A stretch of 49,158 nucleotides of DNA from Spirochaetota bacterium (GCA_020342115.1 CP070841.1:2503274-2552431), one strand, 5' to 3'; counted from the stretch's first letter, positions 1 through 8,990 are shown. Numbers and translations: made by a program. The notes: generated by a model not told the origin, from the sequence alone.

Positions 1-2
1 GG

Positions 3-119
3 GTAGACTCCATAAATGCTTGCCGGATTATTGTTATAAACACGGCTGACGATACAGTTGCAGGTACTGTTGATGTGGGAGAATTTGAACCGATTTCTAT
101 TGCATATAAGAAACCGTAA
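3..119 (+). CDS. C-terminal end of an unidentified protein (5' end outside window)
   Basis: An open frame enters from the left edge and ends at TAA 117-119. It gives the last 38 residues of a protein (VDSINACRIIVINTADD..., ending IAYKKP). It is followed by a strong terminator at 145-171, which supports it as the true end of a transcript. The residues alternate like beta strands, but the fragment is too short to assign to a family. I do not recognise it. Confidence 0.5.
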   Translation, partial: VDSINACRIIVINTADDTVAGTVDVGEFEPISIAYKKP

Positions 120-144
120 AATATATACTGATAACTTATGAAGA

Positions 145-171
145 GGCAAAGCGTAAAGCTTTGCCTTTTTT
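145..171 (+). terminator. Rho-independent terminator after the first partial gene
   Basis: Arm GGCAAAGC 145-152 and its reverse complement GCTTTGCC 158-165 form a perfect 8-bp stem with a 5-nt loop, followed by six T residues at 166-171. It separates the upstream gene from the glycosyltransferase pair. Confidence 0.9.
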
Positions 172-196
172 ATAGTATGATTTTATATATTCCTTA

Positions 197-919
197 GTGA
201 AAATATCTATCATTCTTCCAGTATACAACGAGGCATCTGCATTAAAGGAACTTTACAGCCTCATTAAAACCACGGTCGATAAATGTAAAAACACACATGA
301 AGTTCTGTTTATTGATGATGGAAGTACTGATGGTTCTCTTGCCGTATTACGGGAATTAAAAGTAAATGATAGTTCTATCAAGATCATCTCTTTCGATCGT
401 AAATATGGGCAGGCGAGTGCGCTTCAGGCTGGTTTTGACAGCGCAGAAGGTGACATAATTATTACACTCGATGCCGACATGGAGAATGACCCCGAGGATA
501 TACCACTTCTTTTAAAAAAACTCGAAGAGGGGTACGATGTCGTGTGCGGGAGGAGGGTAGGCAGGCCATTAACTGTAAAAAAATTCTTTTCTTTCTTTGG
601 CAATTTTATTTTCAGAAAAATTTTTAAAACACCTGTAAAAGACATGGCATGTACATTTAGAGCGTATAGAAGGAAGGTTCTTGAAGATATAGTTATCCGA
701 GGAAGCCTCCACCGCTATCTTCCTGTGCTTTTGCATCTAAAAGGAGCAAAGATCGGGGAAATAGATGTCCGATGGGTAGAGAGAAGTCATGGTGAATCTA
801 AGTATGGTGTTATGGATCGTCTCTTTCCAACAATAAAAGAACTCCTTATTCTTGTTTTTAAAAAGAAGATGGTTTTGATGAACAGGGATAGGGAGTATAG
901 AATACAAGAGGTATGTTAA
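197..919 (+). CDS. Family 2 glycosyltransferase, DPM1/polyprenyl-phosphate sugar synthase type
   Basis: Probably transfers a sugar from a nucleotide donor to a polyprenyl phosphate on the cytoplasmic face of the membrane. The sequence starts with the GT2 strand KISIILPVYNE. It carries DDGSTD (40-45), the metal/donor motif DAD at 92-94, and a late ERSHGESKYG block (195-204) typical of DPM1/ArnC-like enzymes. At 240 aa it lacks the two C-terminal membrane helices of the ArnC/GtrB type, so it resembles the soluble DPM1 form. The start is GTG 197 because the fold begins right there, but no Shine-Dalgarno sequence is visible. It lies 4 nt upstream of a membrane glycosyltransferase that could use its polyprenyl-linked product. 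The sugar is unknown. Confidence 0.85.
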   Translation: MKISIILPVYNEASALKELYSLIKTTVDKCKNTHEVLFIDDGSTDGSLAVLRELKVNDSSIKIISFDRKYGQASALQAGFDSAEGDIIITLDADMENDPEDIPLLLKKLEEGYDVVCGRRVGRPLTVKKFFSFFGNFIFRKIFKTPVKDMACTFRAYRRKVLEDIVIRGSLHRYLPVLLHLKGAKIGEIDVRWVERSHGESKYGVMDRLFPTIKELLILVFKKKMVLMNRDREYRIQEVC

Positions 920-923
920 AAAC

Positions 924-2357
924 ATGATGGATGTTCTTAAAAAACGAAAAGAACTCATTATAATAATATCCTTGCTTTCCCTTGGTGCCGTGGTGCGCAT
1001 CCTCTTCTTTAACAAAGAGGGCTTGTGGTATGATGAAACACTCACTGCCCTTTCTCTAAGAATGTCCTACTTCGATATGATAAGTGAGAGGCTTGCTGCT
1101 GGACATTCACCGCTCTACTTTACCATCATATATCCTTTAGCAAAGGTTTTTGGGACAGGGGAAATCGTGGTTAGGCTTCCATCCTACCTGGTTTCTATTC
1201 TCTCCATTTATATCTTCTATCTCATTGCAAAGTGCTTATTGAGTGATATCAAGTTTTCCATTATTGCAACCATTTTTTTCATTTTAAGTGCTTTGAACGT
1301 CTATTTTGCACAGGAAGCAAGAATGTACAGTTTCTGTGTCCTTTTTGTGCTTCTTTCTTTCTATTTTCTGATACGAGTCATGGGTGAGAACAGCTTAAAG
1401 CTGTGGATCTTTTATACGATCTCAACGGCAGTTGCATGCAATTTGAATGCATCTACTATCCCGTTGATATTTGCCCAGCTTGCCTATGTACTTATTAAAA
1501 GAGAGAAGCTATTACAGTTTATTCTTTCGTTAATGGCTGTTGTTATTCTGTATCTTCCAATGGGATTTTTTTACCTCAAGAGAGAAGGGCTCGATTTTAT
1601 CGAATGGCTATCACCTGTAACACTTAGAACATTCCTCGAGATTTTTTACGGATTTGGATACAGACCTTTACCCAGTATAACAGAGACATGGATGCCTCAG
1701 ACAGTTATTACTGCTCTGGAATATCTTAGCTTATACTTTTCCGGGGCGCTTATTGTCTGGGCTGCTGTGAGATACTTTTTTAAGTTTAGTAATAAAACGG
1801 AACACATGTATAAGGAGAAGGATGCCGCTGTTCTTCTCACATTGTGGTTTTTTCTTCCTCTCGTCATCGAGTATATCTATTCTGTAATTAAGCAGCCCTT
1901 GCTGGGTCCAAAGCGCTATATTATAACTCTCTCTCCTGCATACTACTTGCTCCTTGGTCTGGGATTAAAAAGTTTACATTGGAAGATGCTGAAGAATGCT
2001 TTGGTTATAGCCACCATAGTACTTTTTACATTTGCACTTTTTAGCTTTTACATATCTCCCAAAAGGGAGGATTGGCGAAGCTCTATTGCCTTTATTGATG
2101 ATAAGCTTAAGCCGGGAGAGGTGATGTTCGGGAGCATCTCAACTCAGACTATGTACAAATACTACGGAGCAAACGAGGATTTGGTCATACTTGATATAAA
2201 GTATCTCAATGCCAGAGGTTTTGCAAAGGGCTGGATTCTTCTTCGCAATATAGATTATCAAAATTATTCAGAATTAATCGAGGATCTGAGGGAAGTTCGA
2301 TCCCTTTTGTTTATAGACGATTATCAGGGAATCAAGCTTTACCATTTTGAAAGGTAA
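924..2357 (+). CDS. Integral-membrane glycosyltransferase, ArnT/PMT-like (GT-C fold)
   Basis: A 477-aa protein with about ten hydrophobic segments. Its first outside loop holds WYDE (residues 35-38). An acidic residue at this place is the catalytic base of PMT/ArnT-type GT-C enzymes, which transfer a sugar from a polyprenyl phosphate to a protein or lipid outside the membrane. An ARMYSF motif (about 134) also fits the PF13231-like family. The last ~100 residues form a soluble tail (KREDWRSSIAFID). The gene starts 4 nt after the GT2 gene, with AAGAGG at about 905-910 as ribosome site, so the two form an operon. The likely pathway is GT2 making the lipid-linked sugar and this protein spending it. 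The acceptor cannot be told from the sequence. Confidence 0.8.
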   Translation: MMDVLKKRKELIIIISLLSLGAVVRILFFNKEGLWYDETLTALSLRMSYFDMISERLAAGHSPLYFTIIYPLAKVFGTGEIVVRLPSYLVSILSIYIFYLIAKCLLSDIKFSIIATIFFILSALNVYFAQEARMYSFCVLFVLLSFYFLIRVMGENSLKLWIFYTISTAVACNLNASTIPLIFAQLAYVLIKREKLLQFILSLMAVVILYLPMGFFYLKREGLDFIEWLSPVTLRTFLEIFYGFGYRPLPSITETWMPQTVITALEYLSLYFSGALIVWAAVRYFFKFSNKTEHMYKEKDAAVLLTLWFFLPLVIEYIYSVIKQPLLGPKRYIITLSPAYYLLLGLGLKSLHWKMLKNALVIATIVLFTFALFSFYISPKREDWRSSIAFIDDKLKPGEVMFGSISTQTMYKYYGANEDLVILDIKYLNARGFAKGWILLRNIDYQNYSELIEDLREVRSLLFIDDYQGIKLYHFER

Positions 2358-2442
2358 CATATCTCTAAACAAAATATTTGAGAATTGTATACTAATTCGA
2401 TTAAAAATTTAGAAATTAGCATTCCGTTACAACTATTTTCTA

Positions 2443-2471
2443 TTGACGTGTAAAAATTAGAATAATAATTT
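2443..2471 (+). promoter_or_regulatory. Sigma-70-type promoter for the GntR regulator
   Basis: TTGACG at 2443-2448 and TAATTT at 2466-2471 are separated by 17 bp, in an AT-rich 168-bp gap, and point at the GntR gene starting at 2526. No clear FadR-type operator was identified nearby. Confidence 0.5.
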
Positions 2472-2525
2472 GTTTATAAGGAATTATACTAAAAACAAAG
2501 TTGAACCAGAAACAGGGAAGGTTAC

Positions 2526-3224
2526 ATGGAAACTATTGAAAAGATCGCTGCCACGGGGAAAGCTGTATCAATGTTGAAGGAATTCATCGAATCTGGAGAT
2601 ATATCTGAAGGCGAGAGGCTCCCTGAAGACAAAGAGCTAGCTAAAAAGATCAACGTGGGTGTGTCGATCGTGCGAGAAGCGCTTTTCATTCTTCAAGCCC
2701 TGGGCTATGTGGAAATAAAACGCGGCCAGGGAATATTTTTAGCAAAAATGGATAAAGATGTTTCCGAGTATGCAGCAGAATGGTTTTCCGGACACTTTGT
2801 GCAGATGAGTGACTACATGGAAGCGAGGCGAGCAATTGAAACGGCAGCTGTTAAGCTGGCCGTGAATAGAGCGAGGCAGTCCGAGATCGAGCAATTGGAA
2901 CAGATCCACAAGATCTTTGAAAGGGCGGTCGAGGATAATGATATTGTTGCCCTGGTGGAATCAGATAAAGCTTTTCACCAAACTATAGTTAAGGCTGCAC
3001 ACAATAAAGTTTTTAACCTGTTGAACTATACATTGGAGAGGGGTTTCGAGAAATATCGAATCGAAGCTTTTTCTATACAAAAAAATCATCTCTACAGCCT
3101 TGTACCTCACAGAAATATCATCAACGCTATAAAAAACAGGGATGCAGATAAAGCACAGAAGGCGATGATAGATCATCTTGATATAACTCACTCTCACCTT
3201 TCGAGCTCACAGAGCGAGGTATAA
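2526..3224 (+). CDS. GntR-family transcriptional regulator, FadR subfamily (FCD domain)
   Basis: A DNA-binding regulator. Residues 1-75 are a winged helix with the GntR pattern (GERLPEDKELAKKINVGVSI, then REAL and a G-Y-V-E-I-K-R-G-Q-G-I-F wing). Residues ~95-222 form the all-helical FCD ligand domain. The usual metal-site residues are visible: D147 and H151 (ESDKAFH), H195 (PHRN) and H217 (MIDHL). At 232 aa it has normal length. FCD regulators usually bind small carboxylic acids or sugar acids and often control a neighbouring catabolic operon. No such operon adjoins here: the glycosyltransferase pair ends 168 bp upstream and the next gene is convergent. The target is therefore open, and it may be autoregulatory. 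Confidence 0.93.
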   Translation: METIEKIAATGKAVSMLKEFIESGDISEGERLPEDKELAKKINVGVSIVREALFILQALGYVEIKRGQGIFLAKMDKDVSEYAAEWFSGHFVQMSDYMEARRAIETAAVKLAVNRARQSEIEQLEQIHKIFERAVEDNDIVALVESDKAFHQTIVKAAHNKVFNLLNYTLERGFEKYRIEAFSIQKNHLYSLVPHRNIINAIKNRDADKAQKAMIDHLDITHSHLSSSQSEV

Positions 3225-3238
3225 GACTCCAGTAATAA

Positions 3239-3457
3239 TTAATCATCATGTTTTATATTTAATATCTTTCCTGCCTTTTCTACATCCTTGCTGAATACCA
3301 GTAGCCGGACGCCGCGAATAAAAGTTTGCCCTCCTGCAATGCCGCCGCAATCATCTGAATGAATCACCGATTTAATCCCGTTTGATGCAAGCAGCTCTTT
3401 TGCCATTTCTGCTTCAGAGTGATTGATATATTCCGCAATGATGTGGAAATCATCCAT
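3239..3457 (-). CDS. DUF2007-family small protein (putative signal-transducing protein)
   Basis: A 72-aa protein with the DUF2007 pattern: an N-terminal E-A-E-M-A-KELLASNGI helix, a central V-I-H-S-D-D-CGG region and the ending VRLLVFSKDVEKAGKIL. The fold is a small ferredoxin-like (GlnB-like) domain found alone or fused to zinc ribbons. Its function is unknown. The start is supported by AAGGA on the minus strand about 8 nt before the ATG. The gene converges on the GntR gene, with only 14 bp between their stops. Confidence 0.8.
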   Translation of the reverse strand: MDDFHIIAEYINHSEAEMAKELLASNGIKSVIHSDDCGGIAGGQTFIRGVRLLVFSKDVEKAGKILNIKHDD

Positions 3458-3834
3458 TATAATTTCCTTATAAGTATCTAAATAGTTGACTCAAACTTGA
3501 TCTTACTGTGTATAATATATATTACCATCAGGGACGGTTGTTGAAAAGATAACGATACCCTCCCAAATAGCATGAAAGTTAACCTCTATCTACCACTGTA
3601 AATTTGTCTTTGAAAAAGCAAATATTATTTATACTGTGAAGTATAAGACTGATTTATTGAACTATACTTACTGATTCCACTAACATAACGTAAATTCAAT
3701 TAATAGAAACGGAGCCTTCTTATGTATAATATGGTAAATATCCTTTCCGTCTCAATATTTACAATTATATTTATTATTAATTTGTAATAAAAACGTAATT
3801 GAAACGATTTTTCATAATGAGATAGATTGAAACA
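3458..3834. other. 377-base AT-rich gene-free stretch
   Basis: No confident gene lies here. It holds a probable promoter (3486-3516) and a set of alternative short hairpins. Arm TTATACT 3629-3635 pairs with 3640-3646. The overlapping AAGTATA 3639-3645 can instead pair with 3663-3669. A possible 21-codon hydrophobic reading frame lies at 3722-3787 behind GGAG 3711-3714. None of these is proven, and at such AT content short palindromes arise easily. Confidence 0.4.
3486..3516 (+). promoter_or_regulatory. Possible promoter with a long leader before the YyaL-like gene
   Basis: TTGACT 3486-3491 and a perfect TATAAT 3511-3516, spaced 19 bp, read toward the YyaL-like gene. If used, the leader would be about 310 nt long. 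The spacing is longer than optimal, so this is a moderate call. Confidence 0.4.
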
Positions 3835-6006
3835 ATGAAAAGACCGTTTTTATTGATAGTAATCACGATTTTTGTCGGTTTTTGGGGGTTACGATCCCGA
3901 ACCGAAGCACAGGAGGGAGAGATGAAATCAAACAGACTCCTACATGAAAAGAGTCCGTATCTCCTGCAGCATGCACATAATCCTGTTGACTGGTATCCGT
4001 GGGGGAATGAGGCGTTTGAAATGGCGAAGAAGCTGGATAAGCCGATCTTCCTATCCATAGGATATTCTACTTGCCACTGGTGTCATGTCATGGAGCATGA
4101 GTCCTTTGAAGACGAGGATGTAGCTACACTATTGAATGATGTTTTTATATCCATAAAGGTAGACCGTGAAGAAAGGCCAGATATTGACAATGTGTATATG
4201 ACAGTTGCTCAGATGATTACAGGGCGAGGAGGGTGGCCGCTCACTATAATCATGACGCCTGATAAAAAACCTTTCTATGCTTCGACATACATACCAAAGG
4301 AATCAAGGTTCGGGATAGTGGGAATGATGGATCTGATCCCGAGAATCAAGTCTCTTTGGGAAACAAGAAGAGATGAATTGCTGGAATCTGCAGATAAGGT
4401 TACAAAAGCATTGGAAAGTGCCGGGACCCATCCGGGTGGTGGAATGCTTGATGAATCAATTCTAACGAGCGCTTTTGAAGAGCTCAAGGAGAGCTTTGAT
4501 GAGGAACACGGAGGCTTTGCGACGGCTCCGAAGTTTCCGACTCCGCATTATATCGTCTTTCTGCTGCGTTACTGGAAGAGAACAGGAGATACTCATGCAC
4601 TGCACATGGTTGAAAAAACACTCTTAGCCATGAGCAATGGGGGGATTAATGATCATATTGGTGGCGGTTTTCACAGGTATTCGACTGATAGAGAATGGAT
4701 GGTGCCTCACTTTGAGAAGATGCTCTACGATCAAGCGCTGATTTCCATGGCATACACTGAAGCTTATCAGGCTACGAAAAACAAGGTCTATGAACTGAAT
4801 GCACGGCGGATTCTTGATTATGTAATCCGTGATATGAAGGCAAACGATGGAGGTTTTTTTTCTGCTGAAGATGCTGATAGCGAGGGAGAAGAGGGTAAAT
4901 TCTATCTCTGGACAGAAAGTCAGATTAAAAGTCTACTCGATGAAAAACAGGCAGAGGTGGTTGTAGAGATCTTTGGCATTGAGGGTGAGGGAAATTTTGA
5001 AGATGAAGCAACCAGTAGAAAGACGGGTAAAAATATCTTTCATAGAGAAGAGTCTTTAAAGGAAATTGCATCTCGTCTCGAGCTCTCTGAGGAGCAGGTC
5101 GATCTATTATTAAATGAAGCGATCGAAATACTGTTTGCCAACAGGGAAGAACGTGTACATCCTCACAGGGATGACAAGATCCTCACAGATTGGAACGGCC
5201 TGATGATTGCTTCTCTGGCAAAAGCCTCAAAGGTGTTTCATGATGAAAACTACCTTGAAGCTGCAGTTGATGCTGCCCGTTTTATTCTCCAAAAGATGAA
5301 GACAGAGGATGGAAGACTCTTACATCGCTACAGAGATGGAGAGACACTGATTCAGGCGAATATTGATGATTATGCTTTTATGGTATGGGGTTTGATAGAA
5401 CTCTATGAAGCGACTTTTGATCCATACTACCTTACAGAAGCACTTGAGCTGAATGACATCATCATTTTGCATTTCTGGGATAAGGATGGAGGTGGATTCT
5501 ATTTTACAGCTGATGATGGTGAAGTGCTTTTGGTTCGCACAAAAGAGTTCTATGACAGTGCTATCCCTTCAGGAAATAGCATTGCAATGATGAATCTTCT
5601 ACGTCTTGCACGAATGACAGGCAATACAGAACTGGAAAACAGGGCAATGTTAATTGGCAAAACCGTGTCCGGGAGCATAAAGCGTGTCCCAAAAGCATTC
5701 ACCGTTTTACTTTCAGCACTTGATTTCGGATTAGGCCCTGCCTATGAGGTGGTGCTTGTGGGCAATAAAGATGGGAGAGATTCAGAGCATATGATCAGTT
5801 CTCTATACAGGGAATTTCTTCCAAATAAGGTTGTGATTTTTAAGGACACCTCCAGGGATGTCTCCTCCCTGGATACTATTTCTCCATTTACAAAGGGGCT
5901 CAAAAGCATTGATGGCAATCTTACGGCTTATGTTTGTGAGAGCTATGCCTGCAAGCTTCCAACTACAGATATTGAGAAGATGCTTGAACTTCTCGGTGTG
6001 CATTGA
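3835..6006 (+). CDS. YyaL/SSP411-like protein: DUF255 thioredoxin-fold plus six-hairpin glycosidase-like domain
   Basis: The family signature starts at residue 31 ([20 protein letters not shown], then VDWYPW). It continues with the thioredoxin-like CHWCH motif (C80, C83), DREERPD and GGWPLT. The rest resembles an (alpha/alpha) barrel ([39 protein letters not shown]). The biochemical role of this widespread family is not established. Two starts compete. ATG 3835 adds [19 protein letters not shown]..., a typical signal peptide with a weak ribosome site. ATG 3922 gives the usual cytoplasmic length (694 aa) and has a perfect AGGAGG at 3911-3916. I list the longer form because the extension looks like a real signal sequence. 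The gene is convergent with the HAD gene, 2 bp away. Confidence 0.85.
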   Translation: MKRPFLLIVITIFVGFWGLRSRTEAQEGEMKSNRLLHEKSPYLLQHAHNPVDWYPWGNEAFEMAKKLDKPIFLSIGYSTCHWCHVMEHESFEDEDVATLLNDVFISIKVDREERPDIDNVYMTVAQMITGRGGWPLTIIMTPDKKPFYASTYIPKESRFGIVGMMDLIPRIKSLWETRRDELLESADKVTKALESAGTHPGGGMLDESILTSAFEELKESFDEEHGGFATAPKFPTPHYIVFLLRYWKRTGDTHALHMVEKTLLAMSNGGINDHIGGGFHRYSTDREWMVPHFEKMLYDQALISMAYTEAYQATKNKVYELNARRILDYVIRDMKANDGGFFSAEDADSEGEEGKFYLWTESQIKSLLDEKQAEVVVEIFGIEGEGNFEDEATSRKTGKNIFHREESLKEIASRLELSEEQVDLLLNEAIEILFANREERVHPHRDDKILTDWNGLMIASLAKASKVFHDENYLEAAVDAARFILQKMKTEDGRLLHRYRDGETLIQANIDDYAFMVWGLIELYEATFDPYYLTEALELNDIIILHFWDKDGGGFYFTADDGEVLLVRTKEFYDSAIPSGNSIAMMNLLRLARMTGNTELENRAMLIGKTVSGSIKRVPKAFTVLLSALDFGLGPAYEVVLVGNKDGRDSEHMISSLYREFLPNKVVIFKDTSRDVSSLDTISPFTKGLKSIDGNLTAYVCESYACKLPTTDIEKMLELLGVH

Positions 6007-6008
6007 CC

Positions 6009-6623
6009 TCAGTGTATGGAAATACCGAAGAGGTCCAGAGTGGTTAAGAGGCTCTCTTTGTTCTGGAATAGGTAACTATTGATTCCCAGCGCTCTAGCAG
6101 CATCTACATTTTCTTCGGTATCGTCAAAAAAAATAATTTTCTTTGGATCAGAGTTAGCTTTTTTTAATGCTATTCTGAAGATCTCATGCTGCGGTTTCTT
6201 ATAGCCTGTCTGGAATGAATATACAATACTCGAGGGGATACTTTCAAGGTCATGCATCAATGTTTCAGCATTAATCTCATTGGTGTTTGAAAGAATATGT
6301 ATATTGATATGATTTTTTAGTTTTTTTAAAAGATCGAACATCTGATCGCGCTTAATGAGAAAGGAATTGAATATCCTTTTGAACTCATCGAAACTTAAAG
6401 AACATTCGAAATCGGGGGTAACTGCTTTATAATACTCAATCGACGAAATTCTTCCTTTCTCGAAATCGATGAGGATGTTTTCTTTATACAGGATATCCTT
6501 TATCTTCTCAATGGGTTTTCCACACAAATCAGAGAAGTTTTTAAACATTCGATCATAGTCCAGTGTATAGAGCACACCGCCAACATCAAAAATTGCATCG
6601 GTTAGTTTTGAGGTTTTCACCAT
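6009..6623 (-). CDS. HAD-superfamily hydrolase (subfamily IA, YihX-like motif I)
   Basis: A probable small-molecule phosphatase. Motif I is IFDVGGVL with nucleophile D13. The second Asp of the usual DxD is Gly15, as in YihX-type HADs (FDLGNV). Motif II is ILSNT, motif III the Lys of GYKKP, and motif IV IIFFDDTEEN. The helical cap lies at about residues 20-90. Length (204 aa) fits the subfamily. ATG 6623 is followed at once by an in-frame GTG, and neither has a strong ribosome site. It lies 28 bp downstream of the TlpA-like gene on the same strand, so the two are probably cotranscribed. The substrate is unknown. Confidence 0.85.
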   Translation of the reverse strand: MVKTSKLTDAIFDVGGVLYTLDYDRMFKNFSDLCGKPIEKIKDILYKENILIDFEKGRISSIEYYKAVTPDFECSLSFDEFKRIFNSFLIKRDQMFDLLKKLKNHINIHILSNTNEINAETLMHDLESIPSSIVYSFQTGYKKPQHEIFRIALKKANSDPKKIIFFDDTEENVDAARALGINSYLFQNKESLLTTLDLFGISIH

Positions 6624-6651
6624 AATCTTTACATGATAACAATTGAATTGA

Positions 6652-7182
6652 TTACTTTTCAGACATCAAGCTTCTCATGAGGTTTATAGATTCCATGCTT
6701 GCCCATTGGCGGGGACCAACAGCCCATCCGACTACCATTCCCTCAGGGTTTATGATATAGGTGGTCGGGATGAAAGTCACTCCATATTGCGATGTAACAT
6801 TGCCTGTTTTATCAAGATAGACTGGAAAATCGACATCGTACTTTGACATGAATGATGTTACACTTTTTTTCGATTCCTGCATATCCACTGCCATTACTGT
6901 AAAATCTTCATCTTTAAGTGTTTCATACAGTTTATCGATATCTTTTACCTCCGCTCGGCATGGGCCGCACCACGTTGCCCAGAAATTGAGGAAGACCACC
7001 TTCCCTTTGAAATCACTGAGGCTGGTGTCATTTTCATCGAGTGATTTTAAAGTAAAATCAGGAGCTTCTAATGGATCGATTCTTATGACTCCGACAGCAG
7101 AGAAGTAGTCAGTATCATCTGCATAGGAAAGAAAGGGCAGTAAGATGATAATAACCAGAAGAAGCAAAGCGGTTCTTTTCAT
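6652..7182 (-). CDS. Exported TlpA/ResA-like thioredoxin-fold protein
   Basis: Residues 1-21 are a signal peptide (MKRTALLLLVIIILLPFLSYA). The mature part is a TlpA-like thiol-disulfide oxidoreductase fold with WCGPC (C72, C75), APDFTLKSLD before it, and the cis-proline loop FIPTTYII. It probably reduces or exchanges disulfides in the periplasm, for example in cytochrome or envelope-protein maturation. No cytochrome c genes are nearby to fix the partner. It is the first gene of a two-gene unit with the HAD hydrolase and has its own promoter at 7215-7243. Confidence 0.9.
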   Translation of the reverse strand: MKRTALLLLVIIILLPFLSYADDTDYFSAVGVIRIDPLEAPDFTLKSLDENDTSLSDFKGKVVFLNFWATWCGPCRAEVKDIDKLYETLKDEDFTVMAVDMQESKKSVTSFMSKYDVDFPVYLDKTGNVTSQYGVTFIPTTYIINPEGMVVGWAVGPRQWASMESINLMRSLMSEK

Positions 7183-7214
7183 ACACGAGTCCCATTGAAA
7201 TATTCTTATATGCT

Positions 7215-7243
7215 AATATAATATAATTTCTCTCGAGTACCAA
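7215..7243 (-). promoter_or_regulatory. Promoter for the TlpA-like gene
   Basis: On the minus strand TTGGTA (7238-7243) and TATATT (7215-7220) are spaced exactly 17 bp and lie about 30 bp before the ATG of the TlpA-like gene. Confidence 0.55.
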
Positions 7244-7250
7244 TAAAAAA

Positions 7251-8057
7251 CTAATTCTGTGTTACCATGGTTTCCTGGATATCGTTCATATGTTCCAGTA
7301 GCTGATCTAGTTTATTGAATCCCGTTTGATTGATGTAATCCACAACAAGACTGTAACCCAGGAAAGGTCCTGTATTATAAATGTTATGTTCGTTATCTTC
7401 ATAATAGAGAGCATCATGTGGAGGTTTAATTACTGTTTTTTGCATTATTTCATCTGAATGTGTTTTGAGATAATTGTATGCCTCTTCTTTCAAAAAAAGA
7501 TAGTCGCATTCTTTATACCCCGGATATGCAAGCTTTGAAAAGTAGACCGATATCCCATCCCTGATCAGTTTTTCTGATGTTTTCCCGTTGAACATACTGT
7601 TTCTTATGCTCAAGACATAGTTGCAGAACCAGTAGGATAGGAGGACAGGATAAGAGTGAAAAGACTTAAACTTTTCGAGTCCCACACAGATTACGTATTT
7701 CTTTTTGTATTTAAGGATAAATGCTTCTGGCGAGGAGAATCCTATAAACAGGTAGATGCTGCAGAGATCTTGATGATGGAGGAGGTCTTTACATCGGAGG
7801 ATAATCTCCTTTGTATTGTCCTCAATATCGTATACTTTCAGCAAATTTTCAACGGCTTCATAGTCAGCCTTTTCAATAAGAAGAGCAAGCTTTTTGATCT
7901 CTTTCATGGTATATCCCTGATAGTGCAGCCACACCTCAGAGAGAAGTTCGCTGTGCTTGTCGTAGTAGAGTGCTCTGTAAGCTTTCCACTTGTCTTTTTC
8001 GAGGTTCATCATTTTTAAAAAGAGAAAAAAATCCCTGTACAGGCAATGAATCTTCAA
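7251..8057 (-). CDS. Unknown protein, possibly a metal-site-less relative of DUF2268-type peptidases
   Basis: I do not recognise this 268-aa protein with certainty. Residues ~138-182 (VLLSYWFCNYVLS..., then RDGISVYFSKLAYPG) resemble the layout of DUF2268-like gluzincins, where HExxH is followed by an EG-x-A-x-YFS-x-x-x-x-PG helix. Here the HExxH place reads SYWFCNYV (141-148) and the third ligand is Asp167, so the zinc site seems lost. This is inference from memory. The start is TTG 8057 with GGAAG 5 nt ahead; the first ATGs (about 8012) have no ribosome site. It lies 10 bp after the radical SAM gene and is probably cotranscribed. Confidence 0.5.
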   Translation of the reverse strand: MKIHCLYRDFFLFLKMMNLEKDKWKAYRALYYDKHSELLSEVWLHYQGYTMKEIKKLALLIEKADYEAVENLLKVYDIEDNTKEIILRCKDLLHHQDLCSIYLFIGFSSPEAFILKYKKKYVICVGLEKFKSFHSYPVLLSYWFCNYVLSIRNSMFNGKTSEKLIRDGISVYFSKLAYPGYKECDYLFLKEEAYNYLKTHSDEIMQKTVIKPPHDALYYEDNEHNIYNTGPFLGYSLVVDYINQTGFNKLDQLLEHMNDIQETMVTQN

Positions 8058-8066
8058 GTTTCTTCC

Positions 8067-8990
8067 TTATCTATAAAGTTTCCCTTGATAACTTTGCCTC
8101 TCTTTAAAGCAGGTAACTATTCGATGTATAGCCCTTGGTTTATTTAAGCTCCATCTTGGCTCTATGAGAGAGGTTTTTTTTGATTCGGCTACCAGCCTCG
8201 CCACGGCTACTTCAGGTGCTGTCCTTTCGAGAAATTCAACAACCAGATTAGCATAATCATCAAGTGAAAGGGGGGCAACCTTTCCACTCCTGTACCATTC
8301 AGCCATTTTTGTATTCTCAACAATATTGAGATTGTGAATTTTTACAAGATCTACTGGAAGATCGGCTAAGAAGTCTGCAGTGTAATGTACATCGGTCTCT
8401 GTTTCATCAGGCAGACCAATGATCACATGAGTGCCTACTCCAATACCGTATCCATGGGTGAGCAGCACCGCATCTTGAAAAACTTTTGTGCCATGCCCTC
8501 GTTCTATGAGCTTTAAAGTGCGCTCCCTTGCAGATTGAAGTCCATATTCAATCCATACCTTCAACCCCTTTTCAGTATATGTAGAGATGAGATCTAGTTT
8601 TTCACGATCGATACAGTCCGGCCGAGTTCCTATTATGATTCCGACAAAATCATCATCTCCCTGCACTACAGAATCGTATATGGCTTTCAGCTTTTTAACA
8701 GGGGCATAAGTGTTTGTATAGGCCTGGAAGTAGGCAAGGAACTTGTGAGCCTTGTATCGCCTCCTGATAAGCTCCTTCTGTTGCGCAACCTGTTCATCAA
8801 TTGAGAGTCTGCCAAGCCCATCATTCCAGGAGCCACGAGGAGAGCAGTAGGCGCACCCAAAAGCCTCAATTGTACCATTACGATTTGGACAGGTAAATCC
8901 CGCATCAATCGAAATCCGGTAGACACTTTGCCCGAACAGCTCTTTGAGATAGCTCGAAAATGATCTATAATATGATTTTTGGTCTGTCAT
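8067..8990 (-). CDS. Radical SAM protein, YhcC family (TIGR01212)
   Basis: It carries the family N-terminus YLKELFGQSVYRISIDAGFT, followed by a cysteine cluster C-x11-C-x2-C (C34, C46, C49 from ATG 8990) that would bind a 4Fe-4S cluster and SAM. Further family blocks are AYFQAYTNTYAP, GTRPDCI, EYGLQSA, VGTHVIIGLP and VKIHNLNIVENT. At about 307 aa it has the usual length. E. coli YhcC belongs here; the reaction is not firmly established as far as I know. A TTG three bases upstream could also start it, but ATG is the better choice. The unknown protein follows 10 bp downstream. Confidence 0.9.
   Translation of the reverse strand: MTDQKSYYRSFSSYLKELFGQSVYRISIDAGFTCPNRNGTIEAFGCAYCSPRGSWNDGLGRLSIDEQVAQQKELIRRRYKAHKFLAYFQAYTNTYAPVKKLKAIYDSVVQGDDDFVGIIIGTRPDCIDREKLDLISTYTEKGLKVWIEYGLQSARERTLKLIERGHGTKVFQDAVLLTHGYGIGVGTHVIIGLPDETETDVHYTADFLADLPVDLVKIHNLNIVENTKMAEWYRSGKVAPLSLDDYANLVVEFLERTAPEVAVARLVAESKKTSLIEPRWSLNKPRAIHRIVTCFKERQSYQGKLYR

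Noticed and set aside
3571-3600. Nine-codon frame MKVNLYLPL
   Set aside because: No ribosome site and a length expected by chance.
6030-6105. tRNA-like string (agagtggttaagaggctctc) near the HAD gene end
   Set aside because: It lies inside the HAD coding frame, has no T-arm GGTTCGAATCC pattern and no acceptor stem pairing.
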